In this document: positions 43,800 through 52,228 of the stretch, piece by piece
Numbering within the stretch: the first letter of the stretch is position 1
Layout: each line of letters starts with the position of its first letter
Source: JAVJSD01 sp040219575
GTDB lineage: Bacteria > Planctomycetota > Planctomycetia > Pirellulales > Pirellulaceae
Reading direction: 5' to 3'
Length of the DNA: 64,000 nucleotides
Assembly (NCBI GenBank): GCA_040219575.1
Contig: JAVJSD010000042.1
Location: 62,001-126,000, forward strand
The notes under the pieces: generated by a model
Databases searched by the model: none
What the model saw: only the letters and a program-made list of their open reading frames with translations
What the model was told of the DNA's origin: nothing
Position numbers and translations under genes: made by a program

Positions 43800-45221
43800 T
43801 CAATGCGGTTCGGTCATGCTCCAGGGATCGAGCGCCTGCTTGAGGGTGTCTTCGGGCAAGATGCCTTGCTCGCGGCAGAGGGCGCGGATGGTCTTGCCGG
43901 TGGCGAAGGCTTCCTTGGCGAGCTTGGCGGCCTTCTCGTAGCCGATGTGCGGGTTGAGGCTGGTGACCATCGAGAGGCTCTGCTCGACCGCCTTCTCGGC
44001 GTTCTCGGCGTTCGCCTCCAGGCCCTCGGCGCAGAAGTCGATGAAGGCCTGCGTCACGTTCGTCAGCAGCAGGATGCTCTCCAGCACCGCGTGGCCCATC
44101 ACCGGCATCATGATGTTCAGCTGGAACTGCCCGCCCGTCGCGCCGCTGAACGAGACCGTCTGGTCGTTGCCCATCACCCGGGCGGCCACCTGCATCATGC
44201 TCTCGCACATCACCGGGTTCACCTTGCCCGGCATGATCGAACTGCCGGGGGCGCGGTCGGGAAGCACGACTTCGGCGAAGCCGCAGCGCGGGCCCGAGCC
44301 GAGCCAGCGGATGTTGTTCGAGACGTTGAACAGGGTGACGGCGATGGTCCGCAGGTCGCCGTGGCAGGAGACGAGGCCGTCGCGCTGGGCGTTGGCCTCG
44401 AAGTGGTCGGCCGCCTCGACGAACGCGATGCCCGTCGCCTTGGCCAGCTCCTCGCTCACGCGGCGGCCGAACTCGGGATGCGTGTTGATGCCGGTGCCGA
44501 CGGCCGTGCCGCCGACCGGCAACTCCAGCACCGCCTCGAGCGCCTTCTTGGCCCGCTCGATCGAGAGGTCGAGCTGCCGGGCGAAGCCGCCGAACTCCTG
44601 CCCCAGCCGCAGCGGCGTGGCGTCCATCAGGTGCGTGCGGCCGATCTTGATCACCTTGTCCCACTCGGCGGCCTTCTTGCGGAGCACGCCGGCCAGCCGC
44701 TCCAGGGCGGGAATCAGATCACTCTTGATCGCCACGCCGACGGCCACGTGGATGGCGGTGGGGAAGGTGTCGTTGGTGCTCTGCCCCATGTTCACGTGGT
44801 CGTTGGGGTGCACCGCCTTCTCGGCCAGGAAGCGGTCGCCGCCCAACAGTTCGATGGCTCGGTTGGCGATCACCTCGTTGGCGTTCATGTTGCTGGAGGT
44901 GCCCGAGCCGGTCTGGAAGACGTCGATGGGGAACTCGCCGTCGTGCTTGCCGGCGGCGACTTCCTCGCAGGCGGCGAGCAAGGCGTCGACCTGTTTGTCG
45001 TCGAGCGGGTTCTTGCCCGTGCCGGTGAGTTTGCCGAGGTCGCGGTTGGCGACGGCGCAGGCGTGTTTGACGCGGCCCATGGCGTGGATCAGCCCCTCCG
45101 GCAGCGACCAGCCGGAGACGGGAAAGTTCTCCACCGCCCGCTGCGTTTGGGCGCTGTAGTAGGCCTGGGCGGGAACCTGGACGTCGCCCATGGAGTCGTG
45201 TTCGGTGCGGAACTCGGTCAT
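43800..45221 (-). CDS. fumC: Class II fumarate hydratase
   Basis: 473 residues, usual for FumC. It interconverts fumarate and malate in the TCA cycle as a cytoplasmic homotetramer. The three conserved regions are FQTGSGTSSNMNANEVIANR (about 100-119), VHPNDHVNMGQSTNDTFPTA (about 137-156) and the signature GSSIMPGKVNP (about 330). IGRTHLMDATPLRLGQEFGG carries the catalytic His region. The Met at 45221 fits family starts (EFRTEHDSMGDVQVPA). Aspartase is a homolog, but the sequence favours fumarase. Confidence 0.96.
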   Translation of the reverse strand: MTEFRTEHDSMGDVQVPAQAYYSAQTQRAVENFPVSGWSLPEGLIHAMGRVKHACAVANRDLGKLTGTGKNPLDDKQVDALLAACEEVAAGKHDGEFPIDVFQTGSGTSSNMNANEVIANRAIELLGGDRFLAEKAVHPNDHVNMGQSTNDTFPTAIHVAVGVAIKSDLIPALERLAGVLRKKAAEWDKVIKIGRTHLMDATPLRLGQEFGGFARQLDLSIERAKKALEAVLELPVGGTAVGTGINTHPEFGRRVSEELAKATGIAFVEAADHFEANAQRDGLVSCHGDLRTIAVTLFNVSNNIRWLGSGPRCGFAEVVLPDRAPGSSIMPGKVNPVMCESMMQVAARVMGNDQTVSFSGATGGQFQLNIMMPVMGHAVLESILLLTNVTQAFIDFCAEGLEANAENAEKAVEQSLSMVTSLNPHIGYEKAAKLAKEAFATGKTIRALCREQGILPEDTLKQALDPWSMTEPH

Positions 45222-45405
45222 CGGTAGTGCATTCCTGACTGGCGGGTGATTCCAGATGAGCGACTGAAATATCTCGATTGATGAAATTCAGGCTGACAAT
45301 TGCGGCGAAACGACGGATGCGGCGCGCGGTTTATGATAGCGGTCGCGCGGCGGCGGTCCAAGGAGAGCGTGCGTGAGGGCGCGCGTCGGCGGAACGAGAC
45401 GCCGC

Positions 45406-46485
45406 CTAAGGCTGCGGCGAGGTTTCGCGGCGCCAGTTCTTCAACACACGCACCGCGCCGTCGTCGGCGGCGAGCACGAGATGGGCGCCGCTTTGCGAAA
45501 AGGCGGCCGACTTCAGGGGAGCGCCGTGCTTCCAGAGGATCTGCGACGTCCCCTCTTCCAGGTTCCACACGCGGGCGGTTGCGTCTTGCGAGACGGTGAC
45601 GACCGCGCCGTCAGTACGAGCGACCGCGATGGCGTTGATCGGACCGGTGTGCCCTGTCGGGCGGCCGGGCGGCTGGATCACTTTGCCCGTGGCGAAGTCG
45701 CGGACCTCGAGCCCCGCGCCGTCGGCCGATCGTGAGACGAACCGGCCGTCGGGCAATCCGCATACCAGCGTGCTGAGCGAGTCGTCGAGCATTCCCGCAT
45801 CGGCGGCGCGGGCCACGTCGACGAACTTGGCTGGTCCCTGCCGAGAGACGGCCAACAGTCGCGCGCCGTCGGCGGAGAACGCCAGTCCCTCGACAGGGAA
45901 ATTGCGATTGAACAACTCAACCTCATGCTGTTTTCCGGTTGCGATTTCGGTGAGCGTCACCACCCCGCGGAACTGCCCGACGGCAGCCCAGCGACCGTCG
46001 GGCGAGAAGCCGACCGCCTTCGTCTGCCAGCCGCGGAAGCCATCGCCGAGCGACCCACCCGAATGGGCGTCGCGCAGCTTGAGCTTCCCTTCCCATGGAG
46101 CGCTGAAGATCGTCTGGCCGTCGGGCAAGTCGCCGTTGATTCGCCCGGCGCGGTTGGGCTCGCCGATGAGCTGGCCGGTTTGCGGATTGTAGATGCGCGA
46201 TTGTTCATCATCGCTGGCGGCGACGACGGCCTGCGCATCATCGGTGATGGCGACGCTCAGCACGGCCCCCGGCGCCTGAAACTTCAAGTGCTCCGCCTGG
46301 CCTATCTCGGCGACCTCGCTGCCGCTTGCGTTTCCCGATCCGTGGGCGGGTGCAGCGCCTTTCGAATCGTTATTCGCAGAGTTTTGCACACCACATCCGA
46401 TGGAAGCCACGACCAGCAATCCGACAACGGTACTTTGGAGTGCGAGCAACGGCAATCGGATTGAGATGCTTCTTGTCTTCGGCAT
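45406..46485 (-). CDS. WD40-repeat lipoprotein
   Basis: 359 residues. A lipobox (ASIGC, Cys31) ends the signal peptide, so it is probably a membrane-attached lipoprotein. About seven propeller blades follow with the WD40 pattern, for example KAVGFSPDGRWAAVGQF, EGLAFSADGARLLAVSR, INAIAVARTDGAVVTVSQ and the late ARVWNLEEGTSQILW. Its start lies two bases after the stop of the LRR-lipoprotein gene, so the two are coupled and may act together. Fumarase follows 184 bases downstream on the same strand. Confidence 0.83.
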   Translation of the reverse strand: MPKTRSISIRLPLLALQSTVVGLLVVASIGCGVQNSANNDSKGAAPAHGSGNASGSEVAEIGQAEHLKFQAPGAVLSVAITDDAQAVVAASDDEQSRIYNPQTGQLIGEPNRAGRINGDLPDGQTIFSAPWEGKLKLRDAHSGGSLGDGFRGWQTKAVGFSPDGRWAAVGQFRGVVTLTEIATGKQHEVELFNRNFPVEGLAFSADGARLLAVSRQGPAKFVDVARAADAGMLDDSLSTLVCGLPDGRFVSRSADGAGLEVRDFATGKVIQPPGRPTGHTGPINAIAVARTDGAVVTVSQDATARVWNLEEGTSQILWKHGAPLKSAAFSQSGAHLVLAADDGAVRVLKNWRRETSPQP

Positions 46486-46487
46486 GG

Positions 46488-47456
46488 CTATTGCCTAACT
46501 CTCCAACTTTGTTGCGCGCTCTGCAATCGTAGTATTGCACCGTCGCTGACATTCGTTCCGTATAGGCGCAAGTCTTGGAGTTTCGTCAGTCGCACTAGGT
46601 GGATGAGTCCAGCATCGGTAATTCTAGTGTCGCCAAGATTGAGCGATCGCAGTTCCGAAAGCCCCCGGAGATGAACGAGGCCAGCATCGCTCACGCTCGT
46701 CTCGCTAAGATTGAGTGTCTGCAATTCCGTCATCCCGGCGATGTACTCTAGACCAGCGTCGCCGACTTTCGATTGACCGAGATCCAAAGTCCGCAGGTTC
46801 GTCAGCCCTTCGAGATGGACCAATCCAGGCCCAGCAATCTCAGTGTTTCCAAGATTCAAGTGAACCAAATCACCGAGCCCCTTTAGGCTCTGAACTCCGA
46901 CATCGCCGATGTCCGTGTGATGGAGACGCAGTTCTAGTAGGTTTGTCAGTCCTTCAATGTGTCTCAAACCGGCATCAGTGATTCTCGTGCCGGAGATATG
47001 CAAAGTTCGCAGATTGTTGTGGCATTTGATGTTTAGCAATGCGGCATCGTCCACCATTGTCCCATCAAGACTCAGATTCTGTAAATTCACAAGCTTGTCG
47101 AGTTGAGCTAAACCATCCGCGCCAATCTTCGTTCCGCGGAGATCGAGCGTGCGCAAGTTGGTCAACTCTTGGAGGTGAATGAGCCCGGCGTCCGTCACAT
47201 CGGTATACTCGAGATTCAATGATCGCAGGTCCGTCAGTTTCCGAAGATGCACCAAGTCAGCATCCGTCACAGAAGTCAATTGCAGAGAGACCTCAGTGAT
47301 TGGTTCGCCTGGGCGTGCGCGATCGAAGGAGACCCTTCCTCCAAGTGCTTTGATCGCTGCGACGGCGGCGGTCTGCGCATGATCTCGGCGTTCTGTTTCA
47401 GCGCAACCCGGCTGAATGAGCCAGACTGCAAGCAGGAAGAGTTGAGAACGCTTCAT
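46488..47456 (-). CDS. Leucine-rich-repeat lipoprotein
   Basis: 322 residues from the ATG at 47456, which opens a signal peptide with lipobox IQPGC. About eleven 24-residue LRRs follow, with the pattern LxxLxxLxLxxTxITDAGLxHL, for example LRSLNLEYTDVTDAGLIHL and LRSLNLGDTRITDAGLIHL. Such DAGL-type LRR proteins are abundant in Planctomycetes and likely form a solenoid for protein or glycan binding. It is coupled to the WD40 lipoprotein gene two bases downstream. Confidence 0.85.
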   Translation of the reverse strand: MKRSQLFLLAVWLIQPGCAETERRDHAQTAAVAAIKALGGRVSFDRARPGEPITEVSLQLTSVTDADLVHLRKLTDLRSLNLEYTDVTDAGLIHLQELTNLRTLDLRGTKIGADGLAQLDKLVNLQNLSLDGTMVDDAALLNIKCHNNLRTLHISGTRITDAGLRHIEGLTNLLELRLHHTDIGDVGVQSLKGLGDLVHLNLGNTEIAGPGLVHLEGLTNLRTLDLGQSKVGDAGLEYIAGMTELQTLNLSETSVSDAGLVHLRGLSELRSLNLGDTRITDAGLIHLVRLTKLQDLRLYGTNVSDGAILRLQSAQQSWRVRQ

Positions 47457-47571
47457 TCGCGATCCCTTCAGACGGGAAGCCAGAACGTCCGACGATACGG
47501 AACAAATTGTCTGCTCCTTAGGCTGGCGTTTCAAGCGAGCCAGAAACCCGAAGAAGCAATTCATCCGAGAG

Positions 47572-48021
47572 TCAGGGCAGCAAGCGACAGTGGACGCGCT
47601 GCAAGAGGTCGCGGACATGCTGCGCGAGCTCCGGCAGGGCGTGCTCGGGCGCGGCGCAGTCGAGGTCGTGCACATGCCAGAACTCCACGCGGTCGGTCCA
47701 GTCGGGGAATTGCTCCGCCAGCAGCGGGCGATGCTCGTGCTCCTTGACCGCCACCACATGCGCGGCGGCGCGGAGATCCGCTTCGGTGAGGGCGATCGGG
47801 AAACGCACGGGTTGGGGGAGGGGGACCTCAAGCTTCGCAAGGACGGTTCGCGCGTGGATCGAAAGTGGACCCGGGTTGGCGTCGCTCAGACGCAGTCCCC
47901 GCGAATCCGCCCTCCACGGCAGTTGCTCCTGTTCGGCCAGGCGATTGAACAGCAACTCCGCGAATCGGCTGCGGTAGTAGTTGCCGGTGCAAAGGAAAAG
48001 AACGGTCTGGCGGTCGGACAT
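47572..48021 (-). CDS. Low-molecular-weight protein tyrosine phosphatase-like protein
   Basis: 149 residues from the ATG at 48021. The N-terminal phosphate loop reads VLFLCTGNYYRSRFAE, i.e. CX5RS with Cys10 and Arg16, which is the LMW-PTP/arsenate reductase signature; CTGNYYRS departs from the usual CxGNxCRS by lacking the second Cys. A candidate general-acid Asp lies in HVHDLDCAAPEH near the C-terminus, where LMW-PTPs have DP. It could dephosphorylate phosphotyrosine proteins or a small molecule. The longer upstream frame runs through a palindrome pair and is not coding. Confidence 0.83.
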   Translation of the reverse strand: MSDRQTVLFLCTGNYYRSRFAELLFNRLAEQEQLPWRADSRGLRLSDANPGPLSIHARTVLAKLEVPLPQPVRFPIALTEADLRAAAHVVAVKEHEHRPLLAEQFPDWTDRVEFWHVHDLDCAAPEHALPELAQHVRDLLQRVHCRLLP

Positions 48022-48058
48022 GGGCGGATCGGTCGGGGGGGTAGTGGTTTTGACTTCG

Positions 48059-48149
48059 TAGCATGGCCGCCCTCGGCCGTGAAACCGCTTCGACGCGCAT
48101 GCGGCCGCCGACGTTGCCCCGCTTCCAACACGGCCGAGGGCGGCCATGC
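48059..48149. repeat. Perfect 21-bp inverted repeat (GCATGGCCGCCCTCGGCC family)
   Basis: Arms at 48061-48081 and 48129-48149 are exact complements; the first is led by GTA, giving GTAGCATGG. Related copies are at 26101-26122 and 56382-56407. Confidence 0.85.
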
Positions 48150-48243
48150 AACCGAGGGATGCTCCTTGCGGGAGGTCCGCGCGTTCAGCCTCTGCGGGAA
48201 TTTCCGGCGGCTTTTAGGAACCTGATCGACACGACGCGGCTTT

Positions 48244-48252
48244 TGCTATAAT
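48244..48252 (+). promoter_or_regulatory. Extended -10 (TGCTATAAT) before the lipoprotein gene
   Basis: TATAAT (48247-48252) is preceded by TGC, a full extended -10. No -35 match at 17 bases. It would start transcription near 48259, 24 bases before the first ATG of the gene. Confidence 0.55.
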
Positions 48253-48282
48253 TGCGTATTCTTTGCAGCCGTTCTATCTTAC

Positions 48283-49461
48283 ATGATCTGCAATCCTTCC
48301 TTGATGCGAGCGGTCTCCATGTCGGTTCTTCGTGTCGCGGCGGCGCCTGTGGCGATTGTCAGCTTTCTAACGATGCTGGCCCTGATGGTCGGTTGCGAAC
48401 CGACGACGCGGACGTCGGATCCGCCGCAGGTCTCGATCACCGACCTTCCCAGCGAGGAAGAGTTGGGCGAACAGCTCGACGATGTGCTCGATTTCACGTA
48501 CGAGATTCGGCATCTCACGCTGCAGGACCACGCCGCCTGGCAGATCCTGCATGGGGCGCTGGCGTACAAACGAAATTTCCTCGTCGACAAGCCCGACGGA
48601 ACGCGCGTCTCGGCGGTCGATCATATCCTGTCCGGCGGACGGGTGCGGGGGTTCGACACCGAAATCGGCTCGCAGCTCGATCCGGACAAGGATGAATACG
48701 GACTGCGGATCCTGATGGATCCGGGCTCCAAGGCGGGACAAGGGCACCACGACCAATGGCTGGCCGTTCTGGCGCAAAGTGAATTGCCGCCCGACCAGAC
48801 GATTCGAGCCAGCGGCCAGGATTTCACCATGGCCGACATCGTCCGCCAGGTGCAGTTCGACATGCCCCGCAACACGGACCGCGAATACAGTTGGACGTTG
48901 ATCGGTCTGACGAGCTATCTGCCGACCGACACCCGGTGGACGGCGTTCGACGGGGGAACATGGAGCATCGAAGGGCTGGTCGAGTCCGAGGCGCTACATC
49001 CGCTGGGCGACGGCGCCTGCGGCGGTTCGCATCGGCTGATCGGCCTGTGCATGGCCTTGAATCGCCACCTGGCGCAGGGCGGCAAGATCGAAGGGCCCTG
49101 GAAACAGGCCGAGCAACGGATTCAGCAGGGCATTCAAAAGGCGCGCGAGTTTCAGAATCCGGATGGTTCGTTCTCGACGAACTATTTCGCCCGCCCGGGA
49201 CGCTCTCCCGACTTGGCGCAGAATCTCGGCACCACCGGCCACACGCTCGAGTTCCTCACGCTGGCCTGCACCGACGAGCAGCTTAAGGAGCCGTGGGTGG
49301 AGCGGGCCGTGTTGAATCTTTGCGACCTGTTCCGCAAGACGAAGAGCATTCCGTTGGAATGCGGCGCCCTGTACCACGCCACGCACGGTTTGATGCTCTA
49401 TCGACATCGCGTGTACGGGGAGGAGTTCTTGCCGTCGTCGCTGGCGAAATCGGCGGAGTAA
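48283..49461 (+). CDS. Planctomycetal lipoprotein with toroid-like features
   Basis: 392 residues from the first ATG; Mets at codons 8 and 13 are alternatives. The hydrophobic leader ends in a lipobox LMVGC (Cys38). The mature part is mostly helical, with FQNPDGSFSTNYF resembling the QxxDGSF motif of alpha/alpha-toroid proteins and with conserved-looking GDGACGGSHRLIGLCMALNR and ECGALYHATHGLMLYRHRVY. No enzyme family is recognised. It probably acts in the periplasm, lipid-anchored. An extended -10 promoter precedes it. Confidence 0.72.
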   Translation: MICNPSLMRAVSMSVLRVAAAPVAIVSFLTMLALMVGCEPTTRTSDPPQVSITDLPSEEELGEQLDDVLDFTYEIRHLTLQDHAAWQILHGALAYKRNFLVDKPDGTRVSAVDHILSGGRVRGFDTEIGSQLDPDKDEYGLRILMDPGSKAGQGHHDQWLAVLAQSELPPDQTIRASGQDFTMADIVRQVQFDMPRNTDREYSWTLIGLTSYLPTDTRWTAFDGGTWSIEGLVESEALHPLGDGACGGSHRLIGLCMALNRHLAQGGKIEGPWKQAEQRIQQGIQKAREFQNPDGSFSTNYFARPGRSPDLAQNLGTTGHTLEFLTLACTDEQLKEPWVERAVLNLCDLFRKTKSIPLECGALYHATHGLMLYRHRVYGEEFLPSSLAKSAE

Positions 49462-49530
49462 GGCGGTGAGCAGCGGCGCTTGGCGTTTTCGACGGACGAG
49501 GCCGCCCGCGAGGAGGTCCGTCGTACGGGC

Positions 49531-50202
49531 TTACGCGAGGTCGCAGGGGCCGGATTCGGGCAACAGGGCGTGCAGCGGGCACGCTTCGCAGTTGGGCTTC
49601 TTTCCGCAATGTGCTTTTCCCACGCGGACGATTAAGGCGTGGTATTCGTTGTAGAGGCCGACGTCGGCGGGCACTTGCTGCTCGAAACACTCTTTGATGG
49701 CGTAGTAGTCGGCCTCGGGTTCGATCCAGCCGTGCCGCTTCAGCACACGGGCGGAATAGGCGTCGACGACGAATGTCGGTTTCGCGGCGGCGTAGAGCAG
49801 GATTGAATCGGCCGTCTCGGGGCCGATGCCGTTAACCCGCAAAAGTTGCTCTCGCAGTTCGTCCAGCGGTTGGGCCAACATCTCCTCGAGCGAACCATCG
49901 AAGTCCTCGACGATCACCCGCAGCAGGTTTCGCAGACGCTGCGCCTTGAGCCGGTAGTAGCCCGAGGGACGGATCAACTCGGCGAGTTCTCCGACGTCGA
50001 GCGCGAACATCGCCCGCGGCTCGAGCAGGGCGTTTTCGCGGAGGTTTTCAATCGCCAGTTCGACGTTCTTCCAGGCGGTGTTCTGCGTCAGCACGGCGCC
50101 CACGACGATTTCGAAGGGCGAGTCTCCGGGCCACCAGTGTTGCGGACCGTAGGCCGCGAGCAGTCGCTGGTATGCGTCGTGCAGGACGGAGCCGGAGTGC
50201 AC
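49531..50202 (-). CDS. HhH-GPD DNA glycosylase (MagIII / endonuclease III-related)
   Basis: 223 residues. It belongs to the HhH-GPD base-excision repair superfamily: the start FEIVVGAVLTQNTAWKNVE, the helix-hairpin-helix LLRVNGIGPETADSILLYA and the catalytic Asp in TFVVDAYSARVL. The Lys of bifunctional endonuclease III (as in GxGxKTA) is replaced by Glu in GIGPETA, so it should lack strand-cleaving lyase activity of the Nth type. This fits the MagIII/COG2231 group of 3-methyladenine glycosylases. The Fe-S-type motif is CGKKPNCEACP (C-x5-C-x2-C) with a distant fourth Cys. Confidence 0.85.
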   Translation of the reverse strand: MHSGSVLHDAYQRLLAAYGPQHWWPGDSPFEIVVGAVLTQNTAWKNVELAIENLRENALLEPRAMFALDVGELAELIRPSGYYRLKAQRLRNLLRVIVEDFDGSLEEMLAQPLDELREQLLRVNGIGPETADSILLYAAAKPTFVVDAYSARVLKRHGWIEPEADYYAIKECFEQQVPADVGLYNEYHALIVRVGKAHCGKKPNCEACPLHALLPESGPCDLA

Positions 50203-50280
50203 CGCCGATTCTCCTTGGTTGGCGGTCGAAGGTGGATTCGCTTGCTGTGTTTGGCAACACAGACGTGGCGAATCGGATTG

Positions 50281-50347
50281 TAGCGGAACTTGTGAGAGGT
50301 CGTCTCGTTCAACGCCATCGGAAGTCTCACGACTTCCGCTACGAAGG
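50281..50347. repeat. GTAG palindromes (GGAAGTC family)
   Basis: A GTAGCGGAACTTGTGAG half-copy and, 30 bases on, a GGAAGTCTCACGACTTCC copy ending in GCTACGA. The segment including CGTTCAACGCC matches that at 165-215 almost exactly. Confidence 0.75.
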
Positions 50348-50360
50348 TTCCAGACCGAGC

Positions 50361-52178
50361 CTATTGCTGCTTGCCGCGAAGCTGATCGCAGGCGGCGCGA
50401 AAAGCGGGTGAGGACTCGCGCAGCGCCCAGAGTGCGGCGGCGTCGATGCGGATCAATTCGATCGGCGGCGTCTCGGTGTCGGCGTCGCTTCCACCCGCTA
50501 CATAGGTCGCCTCGTGGGCGCGGCCCAACAAGGTCTCCGCCAGTCCGAATGACTGCCCCGCCGCGAGCCTGGCGACCGGCTTGGCGCCTTGCCGAGGGTC
50601 CGGGGCGGCGGAGACGGCGCCCGCGAGCGCCTGGCTGATGACCCGTCGGGCCGCGTGGCGGATTTCGATCTCGCTATAGCGGATTGCTCCGCTGGCCGCA
50701 TCGTTGCGCCCCATCGCGGCCAGGCCGTCGCGAAGTTCCTGTTCGACGAGCACCTCGCGACGCACGATCACTTGATTCAGCGCCGCCACGATGCGCGCCT
50801 TTCCCGCCTCGTCGAGTTCCGCTCCGGCGGCCGCGGAACGCACCAGTTGCTGCACGTCGTCCGGAAGTGCGTTCCAGAGACGTTGCGACAACGCCGCCCC
50901 CGAGGGCGGCGAGACCGCGGCGCCGTTCTTTTCGTCTTCGACCGCCTCGATCAGAACCGGTTCGACCTCGTCGGAATCGTAAGCGCCGCCGTTCGGATCC
51001 TTTGCTGCGCCGCCGGCTTCGGACTTTTCGGCCTCGCGAGCTTCGTGCAACGCCATGAGCGCGGTAATGTGCGACTCCCGCAGCGAAGAATCCGTGCGGC
51101 CGGGGCGTTGCGATGCACGGCGGGCTTTGTTTTCGGCGCGGGCCTCGAGCAGTGATTTCAGGGCCTCGATGTCCGACTGTTTGGAATCGTTCGACTCGGC
51201 TCGCGGAGCGGCGGGGCCTTTCTTGTGCATTTTGGCCGCTTGGGCCTCGATCTGCGCCTTGAGCACGAACAGCGTGCTCTTGCGCTGCTGGGGAGCGTCG
51301 GGCGAGGCGCCGTCGCGCGGCGGTTTCTCGCGTGGCAGCGTGGGCGGTTGGAGCTCGTTGCGGTCGGCCGGCTTCTTTTCAGCGTGGCGCTGACTCGCCG
51401 GCGGTCGATCGCTTTGCGGGGCGACCTCGTGCGGGGCGACCTCGTGCGGGGCGACGTCTTGCTTTGGCGTCGCCTGTTGTTGTCTTGGCTGCTGTTGCTG
51501 TTTCGGCGGCGCGTCGATGCGTGTGGGCTCGGCGGCGCATTCGTCGTCGGCGACATTATCCGTGGCGACTTCATTGGCGGCGGCGCCGTCGAGCGCCTCC
51601 AGCCGCGCGCGGAGCTCCTGGATTTCGCGGTCCTTGTCGTCGAGCGGTCGTCGCTGCGCCGACATTTGCGATTTGAGCGCCTCGACCTGCGATCGCAGTT
51701 GTTCGAGCTCCGAATCGGGTTCGTGACGCTGCGGCTGGCGATGCTGCGATTCGGCCTGGGCCGCCAATTGCGCTTGCAGCGCGGCGACCTGCGACTTGAG
51801 CGCTTCGAGATCGGAGGTCGCCGTGGGCGTCTCCGTCGGGGAATCCGTATCCAACTCGGACTTCGGTTTGGTGATGGACTCGACTTCATCGACGCGAAAC
51901 GTGGTCGCGCCGATGCGGAAGTCTTCGCCGGCGACAATGCTGAACTGTCGCTGCGGTTCGCCCAAGCGATAGACCGGATTCCGCGCGGTCTCCAGACAAT
52001 GCACCTCCAATCGGTTTCCGACGCGCTTCAGATCGACGTGATCGCGCGAGATTCGCAAGTCCCATGGAACCGACCATCCCTTGAGCGGCGCGCGGCCCAG
52101 GCGGATCACCTGCCCGTCGGGCAACGGGCGGCGCCAGCGCTGATCGGGATTCGGTCCTATGGCGACGAATTCGAGCAA
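50361..52178 (-). CDS. FHA-domain protein with coiled coil and cNMP-binding-like C-terminus
   Basis: 605 residues from a TTG start: no ATG/GTG fits, an AAGGA site lies eight bases upstream, and the frame upstream overlaps the partner gene. Residues about 14-110 are an FHA domain (VIRLGRAPLKGW, RISRDHVDLKRVGNRLEVHC, and FRIGATTFRVDE), a phosphothreonine-binding module. A long polar region rich in Gln, Glu and Ala with coiled-coil repeats follows (LEALKSQVAALQAQLAAQAE, about 130-400). The C-terminal 70 residues (QSFGLAETLLGRAHEATYVA, then IELIRIDAAALWAL) resemble the second half of a cyclic-nucleotide-binding domain. It is encoded 50 bases after the cNMP-binding gene and probably works with it in signalling. 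Confidence 0.75.
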   Translation of the reverse strand: MLEFVAIGPNPDQRWRRPLPDGQVIRLGRAPLKGWSVPWDLRISRDHVDLKRVGNRLEVHCLETARNPVYRLGEPQRQFSIVAGEDFRIGATTFRVDEVESITKPKSELDTDSPTETPTATSDLEALKSQVAALQAQLAAQAESQHRQPQRHEPDSELEQLRSQVEALKSQMSAQRRPLDDKDREIQELRARLEALDGAAANEVATDNVADDECAAEPTRIDAPPKQQQQPRQQQATPKQDVAPHEVAPHEVAPQSDRPPASQRHAEKKPADRNELQPPTLPREKPPRDGASPDAPQQRKSTLFVLKAQIEAQAAKMHKKGPAAPRAESNDSKQSDIEALKSLLEARAENKARRASQRPGRTDSSLRESHITALMALHEAREAEKSEAGGAAKDPNGGAYDSDEVEPVLIEAVEDEKNGAAVSPPSGAALSQRLWNALPDDVQQLVRSAAAGAELDEAGKARIVAALNQVIVRREVLVEQELRDGLAAMGRNDAASGAIRYSEIEIRHAARRVISQALAGAVSAAPDPRQGAKPVARLAAGQSFGLAETLLGRAHEATYVAGGSDADTETPPIELIRIDAAALWALRESSPAFRAACDQLRGKQQ

Positions 52179-52198
52179 CCGATGTTTCCTTCTTTTCC

Positions 52199-52222
52199 TG
52201 GCGGAACTCGTGGGAGTTCCGA
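52199..52222. repeat. GGAACTCGTGGGAGTTCC palindrome
   Basis: One palindrome of the GGAACTC subfamily fills the gap between the cNMP-binding and FHA genes on the minus strand, 21 bases before the TTG start of the FHA gene. It could affect translation of that gene by forming a hairpin in the mRNA. Confidence 0.7.
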
Positions 52223-52228
52223 AGACGG

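Noticed and set aside
43803..45227. 474-codon plus-strand frame opposite fumC
   Set aside because: Exact antisense of fumarase; no domain pattern of its own.
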